Source: Spirosoma panaciterrae DSM 21099
GTDB taxonomy: Bacteria; Bacteroidota; Bacteroidia; Cytophagales; Spirosomataceae
Assembly: GCF_000374025.1 (NCBI RefSeq)
Contig: NZ_KB893173.1
Span: 460,508 to 524,507, forward strand
DNA length: 64,000 nucleotides
Direction of reading: 5' to 3'
Part shown: positions 17,417 through 25,995 of the stretch, one piece after another
Layout: every line of letters starts with the position of its first letter
Numbering within the stretch: the stretch's first letter is position 1
The notes under the pieces: model-generated
What the model was told of the DNA's origin: nothing
Database searches by the model: none
What the model saw: the letters and a program-made list of their open reading frames with translations, nothing else
Position numbers and translations under genes: made by a program

Positions 17417-18328
17417 ATGAAAGCAAGATTAAATATGAGAGATTTGATTCAACTCGCTATTCCAGGGTTTGTCATTCTGTTAGTTACCGAGGTAATCGTA
17501 ACGGCGATCCAGCATAAGGATTACTACGTTACCAGGGATACCGCCAGCAGTTTGTCGATGGGTATCGGCAATGTGATCATCAGTGCGCTGATTGGTAAAG
17601 CGCTGGTTTTTGGCGCATTTACGCTGGTATATAATTTTCGCCTGTTTACGATTGACATGACGAAGTGGTGGGCCTGGGGGATTCTGTTCTTTGCCGAGGA
17701 TTTTAGCTATTACTGGTTTCATCGAATCAGCCACAGCAGTCGTTTCTTCTGGGCATCGCACGTTGTGCATCACTCCTCCATGAAATACAACCTGGGCACG
17801 GCTCTCCGGCAAACCTGGACAGGCAACCTTTCGGGGGCATTCATTTTCTGGCTGTGGCTACCCCTGGTTGGCTTTCCGCCCATTGCCATCATGACTATGC
17901 AGTCGATCAGTCTACTGTATCAGTTCTGGATCCATACCGAACTCATCAATAAGTTTCCAGCTCCGATCGAAGCCATTTTCAATACCCCTTCGCACCACCG
18001 TGTGCATCACGGTTCCGACCTGGATTATCTCGACAAAAATCACGCGGGTATTCTTATTATTTGGGATCGCCTGTTTGGAACGTTTCAGGAAGAGCATCAT
18101 CGGCCAACCTACGGGCTAACAACCAATATCAATACCCATAATCCGGTTCGCATTGCTTTCCATGAATGGATATCGATCGGACAGGATCTGCGTCGGTCCC
18201 GCTCCATTCGCGACGTGTTTGGCTATCTTTTCGGCCCTCCCGGCTGGAGTCATGATGGTTCACGAAAAACAACGAAACAATTGCGGGCCCAGCAAAAAGC
18301 GATTAGTCAGGCAAAGGTTGAGGTCTGA
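17417..18328 (+). CDS. Sterol desaturase / fatty acid hydroxylase superfamily protein
   Basis: This membrane di-iron enzyme of about 303 residues has the three histidine clusters of the superfamily: FHRISH, HVVHHS and HHRVHHG. Hydrophobic helices precede and separate them. Such enzymes hydroxylate or desaturate lipids, sterols or carotenoids at the inner membrane. The substrate here is unknown, though carotenoid or sphingolipid/fatty acid modification would suit a Bacteroidota cell. Starts at ATG 17417 (MKARLNMRDL) or 17435 (MRDL) are both possible. A long hairpin follows the stop. Confidence 0.9.
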   Translation: MKARLNMRDLIQLAIPGFVILLVTEVIVTAIQHKDYYVTRDTASSLSMGIGNVIISALIGKALVFGAFTLVYNFRLFTIDMTKWWAWGILFFAEDFSYYWFHRISHSSRFFWASHVVHHSSMKYNLGTALRQTWTGNLSGAFIFWLWLPLVGFPPIAIMTMQSISLLYQFWIHTELINKFPAPIEAIFNTPSHHRVHHGSDLDYLDKNHAGILIIWDRLFGTFQEEHHRPTYGLTTNINTHNPVRIAFHEWISIGQDLRRSRSIRDVFGYLFGPPGWSHDGSRKTTKQLRAQQKAISQAKVEV

Positions 18329-18340
18329 TAAGTACGCTCA

Positions 18341-18396
18341 ATACACGAAGATGGGCGGATGCACAAACGGTTTTGCGTCCGCCCATCTTCGTGTAT
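18341..18396 (+). terminator. Long inverted repeat after the hydroxylase gene
   Basis: A perfect 19-bp stem (18341-18359 with 18378-18396) extends to 23 bp with one G-T pair around a 10-nt loop. It starts 12 bp after the stop codon. It has no T tract, so it may act as an RNA 3'-end stabiliser as much as a terminator. Confidence 0.6.
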
Positions 18397-18546
18397 ATGG
18401 GGTATTCGTCCAATCCTTTTAAACCTATCAGGTGTTCTGTATTCTAATGAATAAAAACAGCGTAAATAACCTGTTGACGTCAGCCTGAACGATCATTCAT
18501 TTGCTGATGCATTTAGGCTTGAGTCGACCTTAACTTCACATTCGTT

Positions 18547-18846
18547 ATGAAAATCGCCTTAAAAAGTCTGCTGTTGACGGCCCTGGTCATGAGCACACTA
18601 TCGTTTGCAGAAGCGCAGATTTATGTTCGTCATCGACCCATGGCTCCCCGAGTTGTCATTGCTCGGCCTCCAGCCCCTTCGCCCCGGCATGTATGGGTTC
18701 GGAATAATTGGGCGCCCTATGGACAAAGCTACCGCTGGCAGGGTGGTTACTGGGTAGCTCCTCCTCGCCCTCGGGCTATATGGGTGCCCGGCCACTGGGC
18801 GCTTCATCGTCGTGGGTATGTCTGGATGCCTGGTTACTGGCGATAA
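18547..18846 (+). CDS. YXWGXW / WXXGXW repeat secreted protein
   Basis: The 99-residue precursor has a clear signal peptide (MKIALKSLLLTALVMSTLSFAEAQ). The mature part is rich in Trp, Pro and Arg with the repeats YRWQGGYWVAP, WVPGHWALHRRGYVWMPGYW, the pattern of YXWGXW/BcpO-like proteins. These are small secreted or envelope proteins with no known activity. It is short, basic and probably beta-structured. It is convergent with the tolC-like gene and shares a long inverted repeat with it as a likely two-way terminator. Confidence 0.85.
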   Translation: MKIALKSLLLTALVMSTLSFAEAQIYVRHRPMAPRVVIARPPAPSPRHVWVRNNWAPYGQSYRWQGGYWVAPPRPRAIWVPGHWALHRRGYVWMPGYWR

Positions 18847-18855
18847 TCTTAGCTA

Positions 18856-18945
18856 GTCAAAAAGGGTCAGGTTTGGTCAGGAATTGTCAGGTTTCTATGG
18901 GTTACCACTTCTGACAATCCTTGACCAAACCTGACCCCTTTTGAC
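18856..18945. terminator. Long inverted repeat made of TCAGG/TGACC units (bidirectional terminator)
   Basis: Two 35-nt arms (18856-18890 and 18911-18945) pair at 32 of 35 positions around a 20-nt loop. Each arm repeats the short unit GTCAGG or GGTCAGG, so sub-hairpins are possible too. It lies between the convergent YXWGXW and TolC genes. Confidence 0.65.
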
Positions 18946-18960
18946 CACGCCTGACGAATT

Positions 18961-20283
18961 TTAAAAGAACTTTGTATTAGTCACGTAGTTGATCAACTGC
19001 TGCGACTGAAAGAGGTTGTTCATCAGGTCGATGTTATTAAGTTGAGCCTGTTGGTAGGTCTTTATTTTATCCAGGTAATCGAGCAGGCCAATCATACGGG
19101 CATTATAGGCTTTAGTCGCTTCAACCGAAATATTTCGAATCCGATCCAGATACCCCTCGGGGCGCTCATTAAGTTGCGTGTAGTAGGTATTCAGCTTGTC
19201 GTAGGCGTTCAGCACATCGCTTTGTACCACTACCTGCTGGTTTTCGAGGCCGCTCGATACCGCTTTCAGGTTTGTTTCGGCCGACCGGATAGCCCCCTGA
19301 TTCCGGTTGTGAATGGGCAAATCCATTGACGCCTGAAAACCCAGAAAATTCACATACGCATTTCCGTATTTTTCATAAAGCAACCCAGTCGTTAAGTCAG
19401 GTGTGCGACGGGCTTTCTCCAGCGACAGGCTACGCTGTGCGTTGTTGATCTGTTCCTGCGAAATAGCAATATCGGGTCGATGTGCCTGTGCAGAATCCAG
19501 AGCCGTAGCCAGTGGAGGAGCAGTCCGTTGAAGCGGAGGCAACTCCGTTGGCATAATGAACGTTTGAGCAGGCTGACGCAGCAACACCCGCAGAGTGGCC
19601 TGCTCATCGGCAATTTGCGTGCGATAGCTAGCTTCGTTCGCCTGAAAATCACGGAGGGCTACTTCAAGCCGGGTGACTTCGTACGGAGCCACGCCACCCG
19701 ATTGCAACGCAATCCGATACGATTCGAGCAGGCGTTGCTGCCGCGCTAATTCGTCTTCGAATAAACGTAGAGCCTGCAAATCATAATACAGGTTTGCATA
19801 AGTCGAGTAAAGCTGATAGTGAAGCGTTCGCATCAGATCACGAAAGGCCAGTTGAGCCAGCGATTTGTTACTTTCGGCCAAAGCTACCAGTTTACTACGC
19901 TTCCCGGCGAGCAGAATGACCTGTTGCAGTTGAACGGCATAATAACCACTGTTATAAATACCGGCATCCATATCGGCCTGGGATGGTCGACCAAAAGGAA
20001 GTACTTTATGGGTCTGAGGATTATACAGGTTTCCCTGAAACCAAAGATTCGGATTGGGTCGTAGGCCAGCCTGCGTGATGGCTGCATCGGCCATATCGAT
20101 TTGATAGCGTTGGGCGAGCAACTGAAAATTGCGCTCTAGAAACAACTGCTCAAGCTGGGGCAGACTTTGCCGAAGTGTATCGGCTGGTGTACTGGCTGTT
20201 TGGGCCAACGACGCTGAACCTACACCCAGCCCCAGCAGGAAAAAACCAAGAAAGCAGGCGTAATGGAATCGAAAACGGAACAT
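18961..20283 (-). CDS. TolC family outer membrane efflux protein
   Basis: The 440-residue protein has a signal peptide (residues 1-28 ending in ASLAQ) and two repeats of the long helical-hairpin domain of outer membrane efflux proteins. Its start LPQLEQLFLERNFQLLAQRYQIDMADAAITQAGLRPNPNL matches the CzcC/TolC type, where AGLRPNP is a common signature. It should form a trimeric channel and helical tunnel through the outer membrane and periplasm. No adaptor or pump gene adjoins it, so it may serve a pump encoded elsewhere, possibly the RND pair at 45-49 kb, which lacks its own TolC (inference). Confidence 0.9.
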   Translation of the reverse strand: MFRFRFHYACFLGFFLLGLGVGSASLAQTASTPADTLRQSLPQLEQLFLERNFQLLAQRYQIDMADAAITQAGLRPNPNLWFQGNLYNPQTHKVLPFGRPSQADMDAGIYNSGYYAVQLQQVILLAGKRSKLVALAESNKSLAQLAFRDLMRTLHYQLYSTYANLYYDLQALRLFEDELARQQRLLESYRIALQSGGVAPYEVTRLEVALRDFQANEASYRTQIADEQATLRVLLRQPAQTFIMPTELPPLQRTAPPLATALDSAQAHRPDIAISQEQINNAQRSLSLEKARRTPDLTTGLLYEKYGNAYVNFLGFQASMDLPIHNRNQGAIRSAETNLKAVSSGLENQQVVVQSDVLNAYDKLNTYYTQLNERPEGYLDRIRNISVEATKAYNARMIGLLDYLDKIKTYQQAQLNNIDLMNNLFQSQQLINYVTNTKFF

Positions 20284-20418
20284 ACTGGGAAAGCGAGTTA
20301 ATTTTACCCGACTGATTAGGGAAGCAAATACTACTTTGCCCGTTAAGGGGTTATTAAAGCCTTATTAATTCTTCCTTAAAAAGCGAATGAGCGCTGGTGA
20401 TTTATACGCATAGGCATC

Positions 20419-21201
20419 GTGTCAGAAACACGGATGCCCGTACCTATGCCTTTTGTTAAAATTCATGTAACCAGATCAGGCACTTTTCGGTTAGACCCCA
20501 TTATGATTGCAGCGTTTCTGGTCCTGTGTTCGTTGTGCCTCCCTCCGACCGATTCATCGGCCACGGCCGATACGTTACAGCCCCGAAGGCCGCGTATCCG
20601 CCCTGCCTTTAACGTCGACTTTCGGGATTCGTTTCTGGAAAAACAGCACGTCAATGTCTGGGGTATCAATGCGGGGATTGAATATGGAAAGAAGCGCCAC
20701 CAACTGACACTGGGCTATTACTGGATAAGTTATGCTACGTATCTGAGCCTGATTGACTGGCGACGCAATGCGGCCCGACGCATCAACCTTGCCTACTACA
20801 CCCGCACCGATATGTGGTTTATGAGCCTGATGTATTGGTTCAATATCACCAAAAACCAGCGGTGGACCGTCAGTATTCCCATTGAGCTGGGGGGCGGTGT
20901 CGCCTATGCCCTTCCACTCGACCTGACTAAAGAAATGCCCGTTGACCGGACAAAACGGGACTTTCTGGTGCCGCTTCAGGCGGGGGTTTATGGTCAGTGG
21001 AAAGCCACCCGCTGGTTCGGGCTGAGCGCACAGATTGGCTATCGGGTATCCGTGTTCCAGACAGCGATCAACCAGAACTTCAATGGCAGTTATTACAGCA
21101 TCGGGCTCAATATTTACCCGGCACTTGCTACAGACGTTTGGCGGTGGATCAGGAAGAAAGAGCGAATTTCGCCTTTGCATCCCCCATTGCCACCAAAGTG
21201 A
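20419..21201 (+). CDS. Hypothetical outer-membrane-like protein
   Basis: The 260-residue product has a hydrophobic N-terminal segment (DPIMIAAFLVLCSLCLPP, residues about 27-44). Alternating amphipathic strands follow (NVWGINAGIEYGKKRHQLTLGYYWISY, RINLAYYTRTDMWFMSLMYWF, GLSAQIGYRVSV), which look like a small beta barrel. I do not recognise a family. The start GTG/ATG choice is uncertain; the signal-like segment suggests a Met nearer 20461 or 20503. Its TGA stop shares one base with the ATG of the ion channel gene (TGATG), so the two genes are translationally coupled. Confidence 0.65.
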   Translation: MSETRMPVPMPFVKIHVTRSGTFRLDPIMIAAFLVLCSLCLPPTDSSATADTLQPRRPRIRPAFNVDFRDSFLEKQHVNVWGINAGIEYGKKRHQLTLGYYWISYATYLSLIDWRRNAARRINLAYYTRTDMWFMSLMYWFNITKNQRWTVSIPIELGGGVAYALPLDLTKEMPVDRTKRDFLVPLQAGVYGQWKATRWFGLSAQIGYRVSVFQTAINQNFNGSYYSIGLNIYPALATDVWRWIRKKERISPLHPPLPPK

Positions 21202-21944
21202 TGAGTAAGTATACCAAACCAAATTTTTCAAAACTTAACCTGCACCAGATAATCATGCTGGTGCTATCGGTGTATGTTGTTTTTGCCCTGCTGGTTCGGG
21301 AACTGATCCCGATGCATAAAACCACCTGGGAATTGCTCGATCAGATTGACACAGGTATCTGCCTGTATTTTTTATACGACTTCTTTTTACGTTTCTATCG
21401 GGCTCCCAGCAAATGGGAATTTTTACGCTGGGGTTGGATCGACCTGCTGTCGAGTATTCCGGCTTTCGATTGGGGGCGGCTGGGTCAGTTGATACGGATT
21501 ATTCGGATTCTGCGGATGGTTCGGGCTTTCCGATCCATTCGGGACTTCCTGAACTTCTTTTTCCGGGATCGGGCCAACGGTACTCTGGCTGTCGTTGTAC
21601 TCAGTTCCTTACTACTCATGATTTTTGGCGCCATTGCCATTCTGTATGTCGAGCGGGTTCCCGATGCGAACATCAAAACGCCATCCGATGCATTGTGGTG
21701 GGCCTTTGTCACCATCACTACAGTTGGTTACGGCGACCGATTTCCGGTCACAACCGCCGGGCGGCTGATTTCGGCCATCCTCATGATCGCTGGCGTGGGA
21801 CTCTTTGGCACATTCACCGGCTATGTCGCTAACTTTTTCGTTGAAGATGAGCAGGAACAGACCGATAGCGATGTTCAGAAGCTCATCCATGAGGTCAGGC
21901 TGTTGCGTAAGAAAATCGAAGAGATAGAAAAGCGGATTCCCTGA
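21201..21944 (+). CDS. Potassium channel family protein (voltage-gated type)
   Basis: This 247-residue membrane protein has the K+ selectivity filter TTVGYGD (TVGYGD at residues 174-179) between the last two helices. An S4-like voltage-sensor helix with regularly spaced Arg (IRIIRILRMVRAFRSIRDF, residues 98-116) comes earlier. About six transmembrane segments fit the 6TM Kv type. The C-terminal helix (KLIHEVRLLRKKIEEIEKRI) is a coiled coil, a likely tetramerisation element. The start overlaps the stop of the upstream gene by one base. It probably sets membrane potential or K+ leak. Confidence 0.93.
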   Translation: MSKYTKPNFSKLNLHQIIMLVLSVYVVFALLVRELIPMHKTTWELLDQIDTGICLYFLYDFFLRFYRAPSKWEFLRWGWIDLLSSIPAFDWGRLGQLIRIIRILRMVRAFRSIRDFLNFFFRDRANGTLAVVVLSSLLLMIFGAIAILYVERVPDANIKTPSDALWWAFVTITTVGYGDRFPVTTAGRLISAILMIAGVGLFGTFTGYVANFFVEDEQEQTDSDVQKLIHEVRLLRKKIEEIEKRIP

Positions 21945-22031
21945 CCGACGTCGGTTGGTTGTGACCGATACGGGAATCGAACGTATGCCCACTCCATCTG
22001 CCCAACCTACCGCCCGAGAGAGGGGTCGTCT

Positions 22032-22997
22032 TCACTTCTCCTTGGTTACACTGGTGGGCAAATCGTACAGCAGCCAGCTTTTATTCTCGATAGAGGCCGA
22101 TTTTTTTCGAATCAGGTTTATAAAGTCAGCGATGCCGAGCGGTTCGTTGCCATTGGCATGAATCAGCACAAGACTCCCCTGTTTGGGTTGTTGGTTTTTA
22201 GCCAGCCAGGCGTCGCTCCCGATAGGCAACAGGCCAAAGGCCAGAATCCGGTCAAAAACGGCTTTGTCGGATACCAATCCCGGAAACCGGAAAAAGATGG
22301 ATGGCGTCAACCCATTCTGGAGCATGGCCTGCTCATTCAACAGCACTTCGGCATTGAGATCGGTTGACGCTTCGAGCAAAAAGTTGGTCTGGAGGGGCAA
22401 CTGTGGGTTATACCGATGGTGATAGGAATGATTGACCCAGGTAATTGCCAGTTCGCCCCGGCTTACCAGGTTTTTCAAATAAGCCAAATCCTGCTGATGG
22501 TTCGCCATCCAGAGGCCGGTAATGGTAATCGTGACCGGGATGGGTTTTTCTTCCGGCTCAAAGGCCCGGATGAGCTGTTCAAAAACCGAACGTGTCAACG
22601 GTTTAGTCGATGGACATAGGTCGATGGTCAGACTAAATCCCCGTTCGGTTGTGTCGGTCCGCTCAATACCGGCATCCTGTAAATTTACGTCCCGGTTCTG
22701 CTCCAGTCGCATCGCTTTTCCGTAGGCCGTCTGACTTACGGACTGCATAACCGACCCCCAGGGTAACTCTCTGACACCGTCGGGCAATAAGGCCACTACT
22801 GAGGTTTCGAGCGTTTGTGGATTCAGAATCAGGTAGCGGGTCTGGGAAGCCTGTTTCCAGCGTCGGAGCACAACCTGCTGTGGTTTACGGGTAGTCAGAC
22901 CAACCCACATCCGATAGTCGGTAAGCTGGCCTAGTGCAGACCAGTTTACCGTAGCGAACAAAACGCCTGTCAATACCAGGCGACGCGTCGAAATCAT
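22032..22997 (-). CDS. Polysaccharide deacetylase (NodB-like) family protein, divergent motif
   Basis: This 321-residue exported protein has a signal peptide (STRRLVLTGVLFATVNWSALGQ). The NodB-like motifs are FSLTIDLCPS in motif 1, TWVNHSYHHRYNP as the H(S/T)xxxH-like motif and FFRFPGL as the arginine-containing motif 3. Motif 1 has D-L where the classical TFDDGP has D-D, so one metal ligand may be replaced. IHANG near the C terminus supplies the motif 5 His. The substrate would be an acetylated glycan or peptidoglycan, unproven. The start overlaps the GNAT stop by one base (TAATG), making a coupled pair. Confidence 0.8.
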   Translation of the reverse strand: MISTRRLVLTGVLFATVNWSALGQLTDYRMWVGLTTRKPQQVVLRRWKQASQTRYLILNPQTLETSVVALLPDGVRELPWGSVMQSVSQTAYGKAMRLEQNRDVNLQDAGIERTDTTERGFSLTIDLCPSTKPLTRSVFEQLIRAFEPEEKPIPVTITITGLWMANHQQDLAYLKNLVSRGELAITWVNHSYHHRYNPQLPLQTNFLLEASTDLNAEVLLNEQAMLQNGLTPSIFFRFPGLVSDKAVFDRILAFGLLPIGSDAWLAKNQQPKQGSLVLIHANGNEPLGIADFINLIRKKSASIENKSWLLYDLPTSVTKEK

Positions 22998-23296
22998 TAA
23001 AATCCAGTTGCTGTATATGAGGTTGATACTACCCGATTCCAGTCGGGGTGACGTTTCAGGTACGCACTCACAAATGGGCAAAGCGGCACAATTTTCAGGT
23101 TATGCTGCTCAATATATTCCAAAACGCCTTCTACTAGTTTCGAACCAATCCCATGCCCTTCCAGACTAGGATCAACTTCCGTATGGACGAGGGCCAGCGT
23201 TTCCCCATCAACTTTCTGGTACTCAACGATTGATACTTTACCATCGGTTTCCAGCTCGAAACGATGACGATGGGTATTGTTGTGGATGGTATTCAT
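22997..23296 (-). CDS. Small GNAT-type N-acetyltransferase (COG2388-like)
   Basis: Starting at MNTIHNNTHRHRFELE, the product is 99 residues. It holds a minimal acetyltransferase fold: HRFELETDGKVSIVEYQKVDGETLALVHTEV, then EGHGIGSKLVEGVLEYIE (the acetyl-CoA pyrophosphate loop as GHGIGSKL) and VPLCPFVSAYLKRHPDW. This pattern is the YjdJ/COG2388 type of short GNAT. A longer frame reaches 23461, but its extra N-terminal part looks unlike the family. It ends in TAATG with the deacetylase gene and is divergent from the WYL regulator at 23473, which may control it (inference). Confidence 0.88.
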   Translation of the reverse strand: MNTIHNNTHRHRFELETDGKVSIVEYQKVDGETLALVHTEVDPSLEGHGIGSKLVEGVLEYIEQHNLKIVPLCPFVSAYLKRHPDWNRVVSTSYTATGF

Positions 23297-23472
23297 GCAG
23301 TTGGAAATCGGTTGGTTTAATAGTTTTCCCGAAGGCTGTCGGCGGTTTCCCCCTACTTCCCGGTTTGTAGCTGCAAAAGAACCAAAAGAAACAATAGAAT
23401 CCTCAGAATTGGTCGAAACACTATTTAACACATCCATCGTAATTTGCAGTCGCCTTTTCAATCGCTGCCTGT

Positions 23473-24432
23473 ATGAATCGCCTTGACCGACTAACTGCTA
23501 TTCTGATCCACTTGCAAACCAAACGAGTTGTCCGCGCCCAGGAGTTGGCCGACCGTTTTGGGATTAGCTTACGGACGGTATATCGGGATGTACGATCGCT
23601 GGAAGAAGCGGGTGTACCGATTGGGGCCGAAGCGGGTGTGGGCTATTTTCTGACCGACTACCATTTACCTCCGGTCATGTTTACCAGTGCCGAAGCCAGT
23701 GCGTTGCTCATGGGGGGTAAGCTCATCGAAAAGTGGGCCGATGCCTCTATCCGAACCGAGTTTGAGTCCGCCTTATACAAGATCAAATCCGTTCTGAAAC
23801 GCAGCGATCAGGAACGCCTGGATGATCTGGATGCCCATATCGCGGTTGCCAAACCAAGGCACCGTCAACCCTACTCCGATGGCTTATTGACGCATATTCA
23901 ACACGCCATTGCGCAGAACAATGTGCTTCTATTGCGGTATCATTCCCAGTACAACGATGCCGAAACCGAACGCGAGGTAGAGCCGGTCGGCCTACATCAT
24001 TACCGGATGGGTTGGCATCTGATCGCCTTTTGCCGAACCCGTCAGGACTACCGGGATTTCCGGGTCGACCGTATTCGGGAGTTGACCAACACAGGCCAGC
24101 GATTTGCCCGACCCGAACGGTTATCCTTACAGGATTATCTGAATCGAATGGGCAAAGACTGGGACATTTTTGAGGCTACGATTGTACTCCCAAAGTCCAT
24201 GATTCGCTTTATGCAGGAAGAGCGGTATGCCTACGGTTTCCAGCACGAAGAAGATCTGGGCGATCAGGTACGCATGTTTTTCCAGACGCCTTACCTGGAA
24301 GGACTGGCTCGCTGGCTGCTTATGTATGGTAATGCCGTAACCATCGAACAGTCGGAAGCCCTTCGCACGTTAGTCCAGAAACTGGTCGATGAACTTCAGG
24401 CACATTATGCAGGACAGCCGATTTCGGAATAA
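23473..24432 (+). CDS. YafY-type transcriptional regulator (HTH_11 plus WYL)
   Basis: The 319-residue protein starts with an HTH_11 winged helix, MNRLDRLTAILIHLQTKRVV then AQELADRFGISLRTVYRDVRSLEEAGVPI. A WYL domain at residues about 145-210 reads LLLRYHSQYNDAETEREVEPVGLHHYRMGWHLIAFCRTRQDYRDFRVDRI. A C-terminal WCX extension follows. WYL regulators respond to nucleotides or small ligands and often control neighbouring genes. The divergent GNAT/deacetylase operon is the obvious candidate target. The gene ends 38 bp before the convergent beta-lactamase-like gene. Confidence 0.92.
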   Translation: MNRLDRLTAILIHLQTKRVVRAQELADRFGISLRTVYRDVRSLEEAGVPIGAEAGVGYFLTDYHLPPVMFTSAEASALLMGGKLIEKWADASIRTEFESALYKIKSVLKRSDQERLDDLDAHIAVAKPRHRQPYSDGLLTHIQHAIAQNNVLLLRYHSQYNDAETEREVEPVGLHHYRMGWHLIAFCRTRQDYRDFRVDRIRELTNTGQRFARPERLSLQDYLNRMGKDWDIFEATIVLPKSMIRFMQEERYAYGFQHEEDLGDQVRMFFQTPYLEGLARWLLMYGNAVTIEQSEALRTLVQKLVDELQAHYAGQPISE

Positions 24433-24470
24433 CGTGAGCGTACCTTACAATAGATACTTATTCACCACGA

Positions 24471-25856
24471 TTACCGCACTAATTCGGCCAAAAAGCCCCT
24501 GGCATTTTCATTCGTAGGGTCTTTTTCAACCGCTTTCTGATAATACAGTATTGCCAGTTGTTTCAAGCCCATCCGGGCATAACAGTCGGCTATCAATTGA
24601 TACGCATAGGAATAGTCGCTCGGCTGGGCGGTTAAGCTGGTACACAGCTGGAATAGTCGAATAGCCTCTTCGTCTCGTTGGCGACGCATCAGGTATTTTC
24701 CTGTATTGATCAAATCACCAAACTCGAAACTAAGATCATATCGATCCTGCTGATGTGCCCTGATATCCCGGTAAAAGGCAATCCCCTGATCGAAATCAGC
24801 CAGTATTTTTTCGCGCATATCCAGGTATAACGACCGCTTCGGCACGGTATAGGGTTTCCCCTGGAGGATAGCCATAATACTGTTGGTCAATGCATTGACT
24901 TTGAATTGCTGGCTGTTGGTCATCAGAATAACTATGAAATCATTTGTTACATCGTGCGTCATCAAGGCTTCGTAGTTGTAGTTGGAACCATGATGCTGAT
25001 GCCATGTTAGTTGGTCGTTCGTAAAGGTGGCATGGCCCAAACTACTTTCATTGCCCCCAAAATCGACTGCCAGCGCCTGCATAGCCGCTTTGTCGACCAA
25101 TTGATAGCGATCCAGTTTGAGCAGCCAGGTGTATAAGTCGTCGATCGATAACCGAGGCCATCCACTCATTTGCTGCTCGTACGGTGTTTCTTTAAAATTA
25201 CTGTCGAACGCACGCGCCATACCGGGTGCGGTCAGTGGCAAGTCCATAAAGGTATGGTTCATGTGCAGTGGTTTCAGCAATTGATCGTTTACAAAGACAG
25301 CATACGGCTGCCCCGAAACGGCTTCGATGATTCGGCGTTGCAGATACACATTGGCGTAGCTATACGCATAGGCTTTTCCGGGCCGGAAGGCTAATGTTTT
25401 CAGGCGTTTTAGTTCATCAAGAATCTGCTGATCGGTCGAAGCGCCACTGATGGGCAGGCCACTGGTATAGTTGATTAAGTGTTTAAGCTGTACACTATCG
25501 GCCCAGTTCGGCAAATCCGTCAGATACCGGCTGAGTCGATCCGTCAGCGACAGTTTTCCCTGCTGCTGTAAGCGCAGCAGCCCTACGCCATTAAACTCTT
25601 TGGCAATAGACCCAATATCGAAGAGGTTGTCGAGCGTCAATGGGCGGCTTCGGCTGGCATCGGCAAAGCCAAAACTGTGGCGGTATTGAACGGTACCTCG
25701 GTAAGCTACCAGAACGTTGCCATTGAAAATACCCAGTTGATGAGCCGCCTGCATGAGTGAATCGATTCGCTTGTTGAGCGGCTGCTGAGCGGCTGACGGG
25801 CGAGTGACTAGCCCAAACAGAGCGAATATGCCTAAGACTACGCAATTTAGTTTCAT
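24471..25856 (-). CDS. Serine beta-lactamase-like hydrolase with C-terminal TPRs
   Basis: This 461-residue exported protein has a signal peptide (MKLNCVVLGIFALFGLVTRPSAAQ) and the class C beta-lactamase / esterase fold. The nucleophile motif is SIAK (Ser83-Lys86) and the second motif is YAN (Tyr167-Asn169). An HHGSNYNYEA segment sits where the KTG-like motif would be. After residue about 360 come TPR-like helices (YQLIADCYARMGLKQLAILYYQKAVEKDPTNENARGF). Such fusions are common in Bacteroidota and are usually esterases or peptidases, not antibiotic resistance enzymes. ATG 25856 is chosen because the signal peptide starts there. The divergent LytS/LytTR pair may regulate it (inference). Confidence 0.88.
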   Translation of the reverse strand: MKLNCVVLGIFALFGLVTRPSAAQQPLNKRIDSLMQAAHQLGIFNGNVLVAYRGTVQYRHSFGFADASRSRPLTLDNLFDIGSIAKEFNGVGLLRLQQQGKLSLTDRLSRYLTDLPNWADSVQLKHLINYTSGLPISGASTDQQILDELKRLKTLAFRPGKAYAYSYANVYLQRRIIEAVSGQPYAVFVNDQLLKPLHMNHTFMDLPLTAPGMARAFDSNFKETPYEQQMSGWPRLSIDDLYTWLLKLDRYQLVDKAAMQALAVDFGGNESSLGHATFTNDQLTWHQHHGSNYNYEALMTHDVTNDFIVILMTNSQQFKVNALTNSIMAILQGKPYTVPKRSLYLDMREKILADFDQGIAFYRDIRAHQQDRYDLSFEFGDLINTGKYLMRRQRDEEAIRLFQLCTSLTAQPSDYSYAYQLIADCYARMGLKQLAILYYQKAVEKDPTNENARGFLAELVR

Positions 25857-25970
25857 TGTATCGTTGTGAAAATTAGACAATGATACGATGGATAGCCGTA
25901 TGGAAACTCCGTAAGCTTGCCAACGGCACGAGCCATTTGTGAACGACACCTGAACCCACCGGGTCGTATG

Positions 25971-25978
25971 TATCTTTG
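25971..25978 (+). promoter_or_regulatory. Possible -7 element (TATCTTTG) of the two-component operon
   Basis: TATCTTTG matches TAnnTTTG and would start transcription near 25985, about 11 nt before ATG 25996. There is no good TTTG at the expected -33 spacing. It supports the ATG over an upstream GTG start. Confidence 0.35.
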
Positions 25979-25995
25979 TGCATTCGCCAACGAGC

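Noticed and set aside
20575..21231. 218-residue minus-strand frame opposite the outer-membrane-like gene
   Set aside because: Overlaps a frame with barrel-like strands and a coupled downstream gene; the minus-strand product has no family motif.
21949..22023. Functional tRNA gene on the minus strand
   Set aside because: T-arm pairing fails and no matching 5' acceptor or anticodon arm is found.
24471..25856. Antibiotic-resistance beta-lactamase
   Set aside because: The SIAK/YAN motifs and TPR fusion are those of the broad esterase/peptidase family; no feature points to drug hydrolysis.
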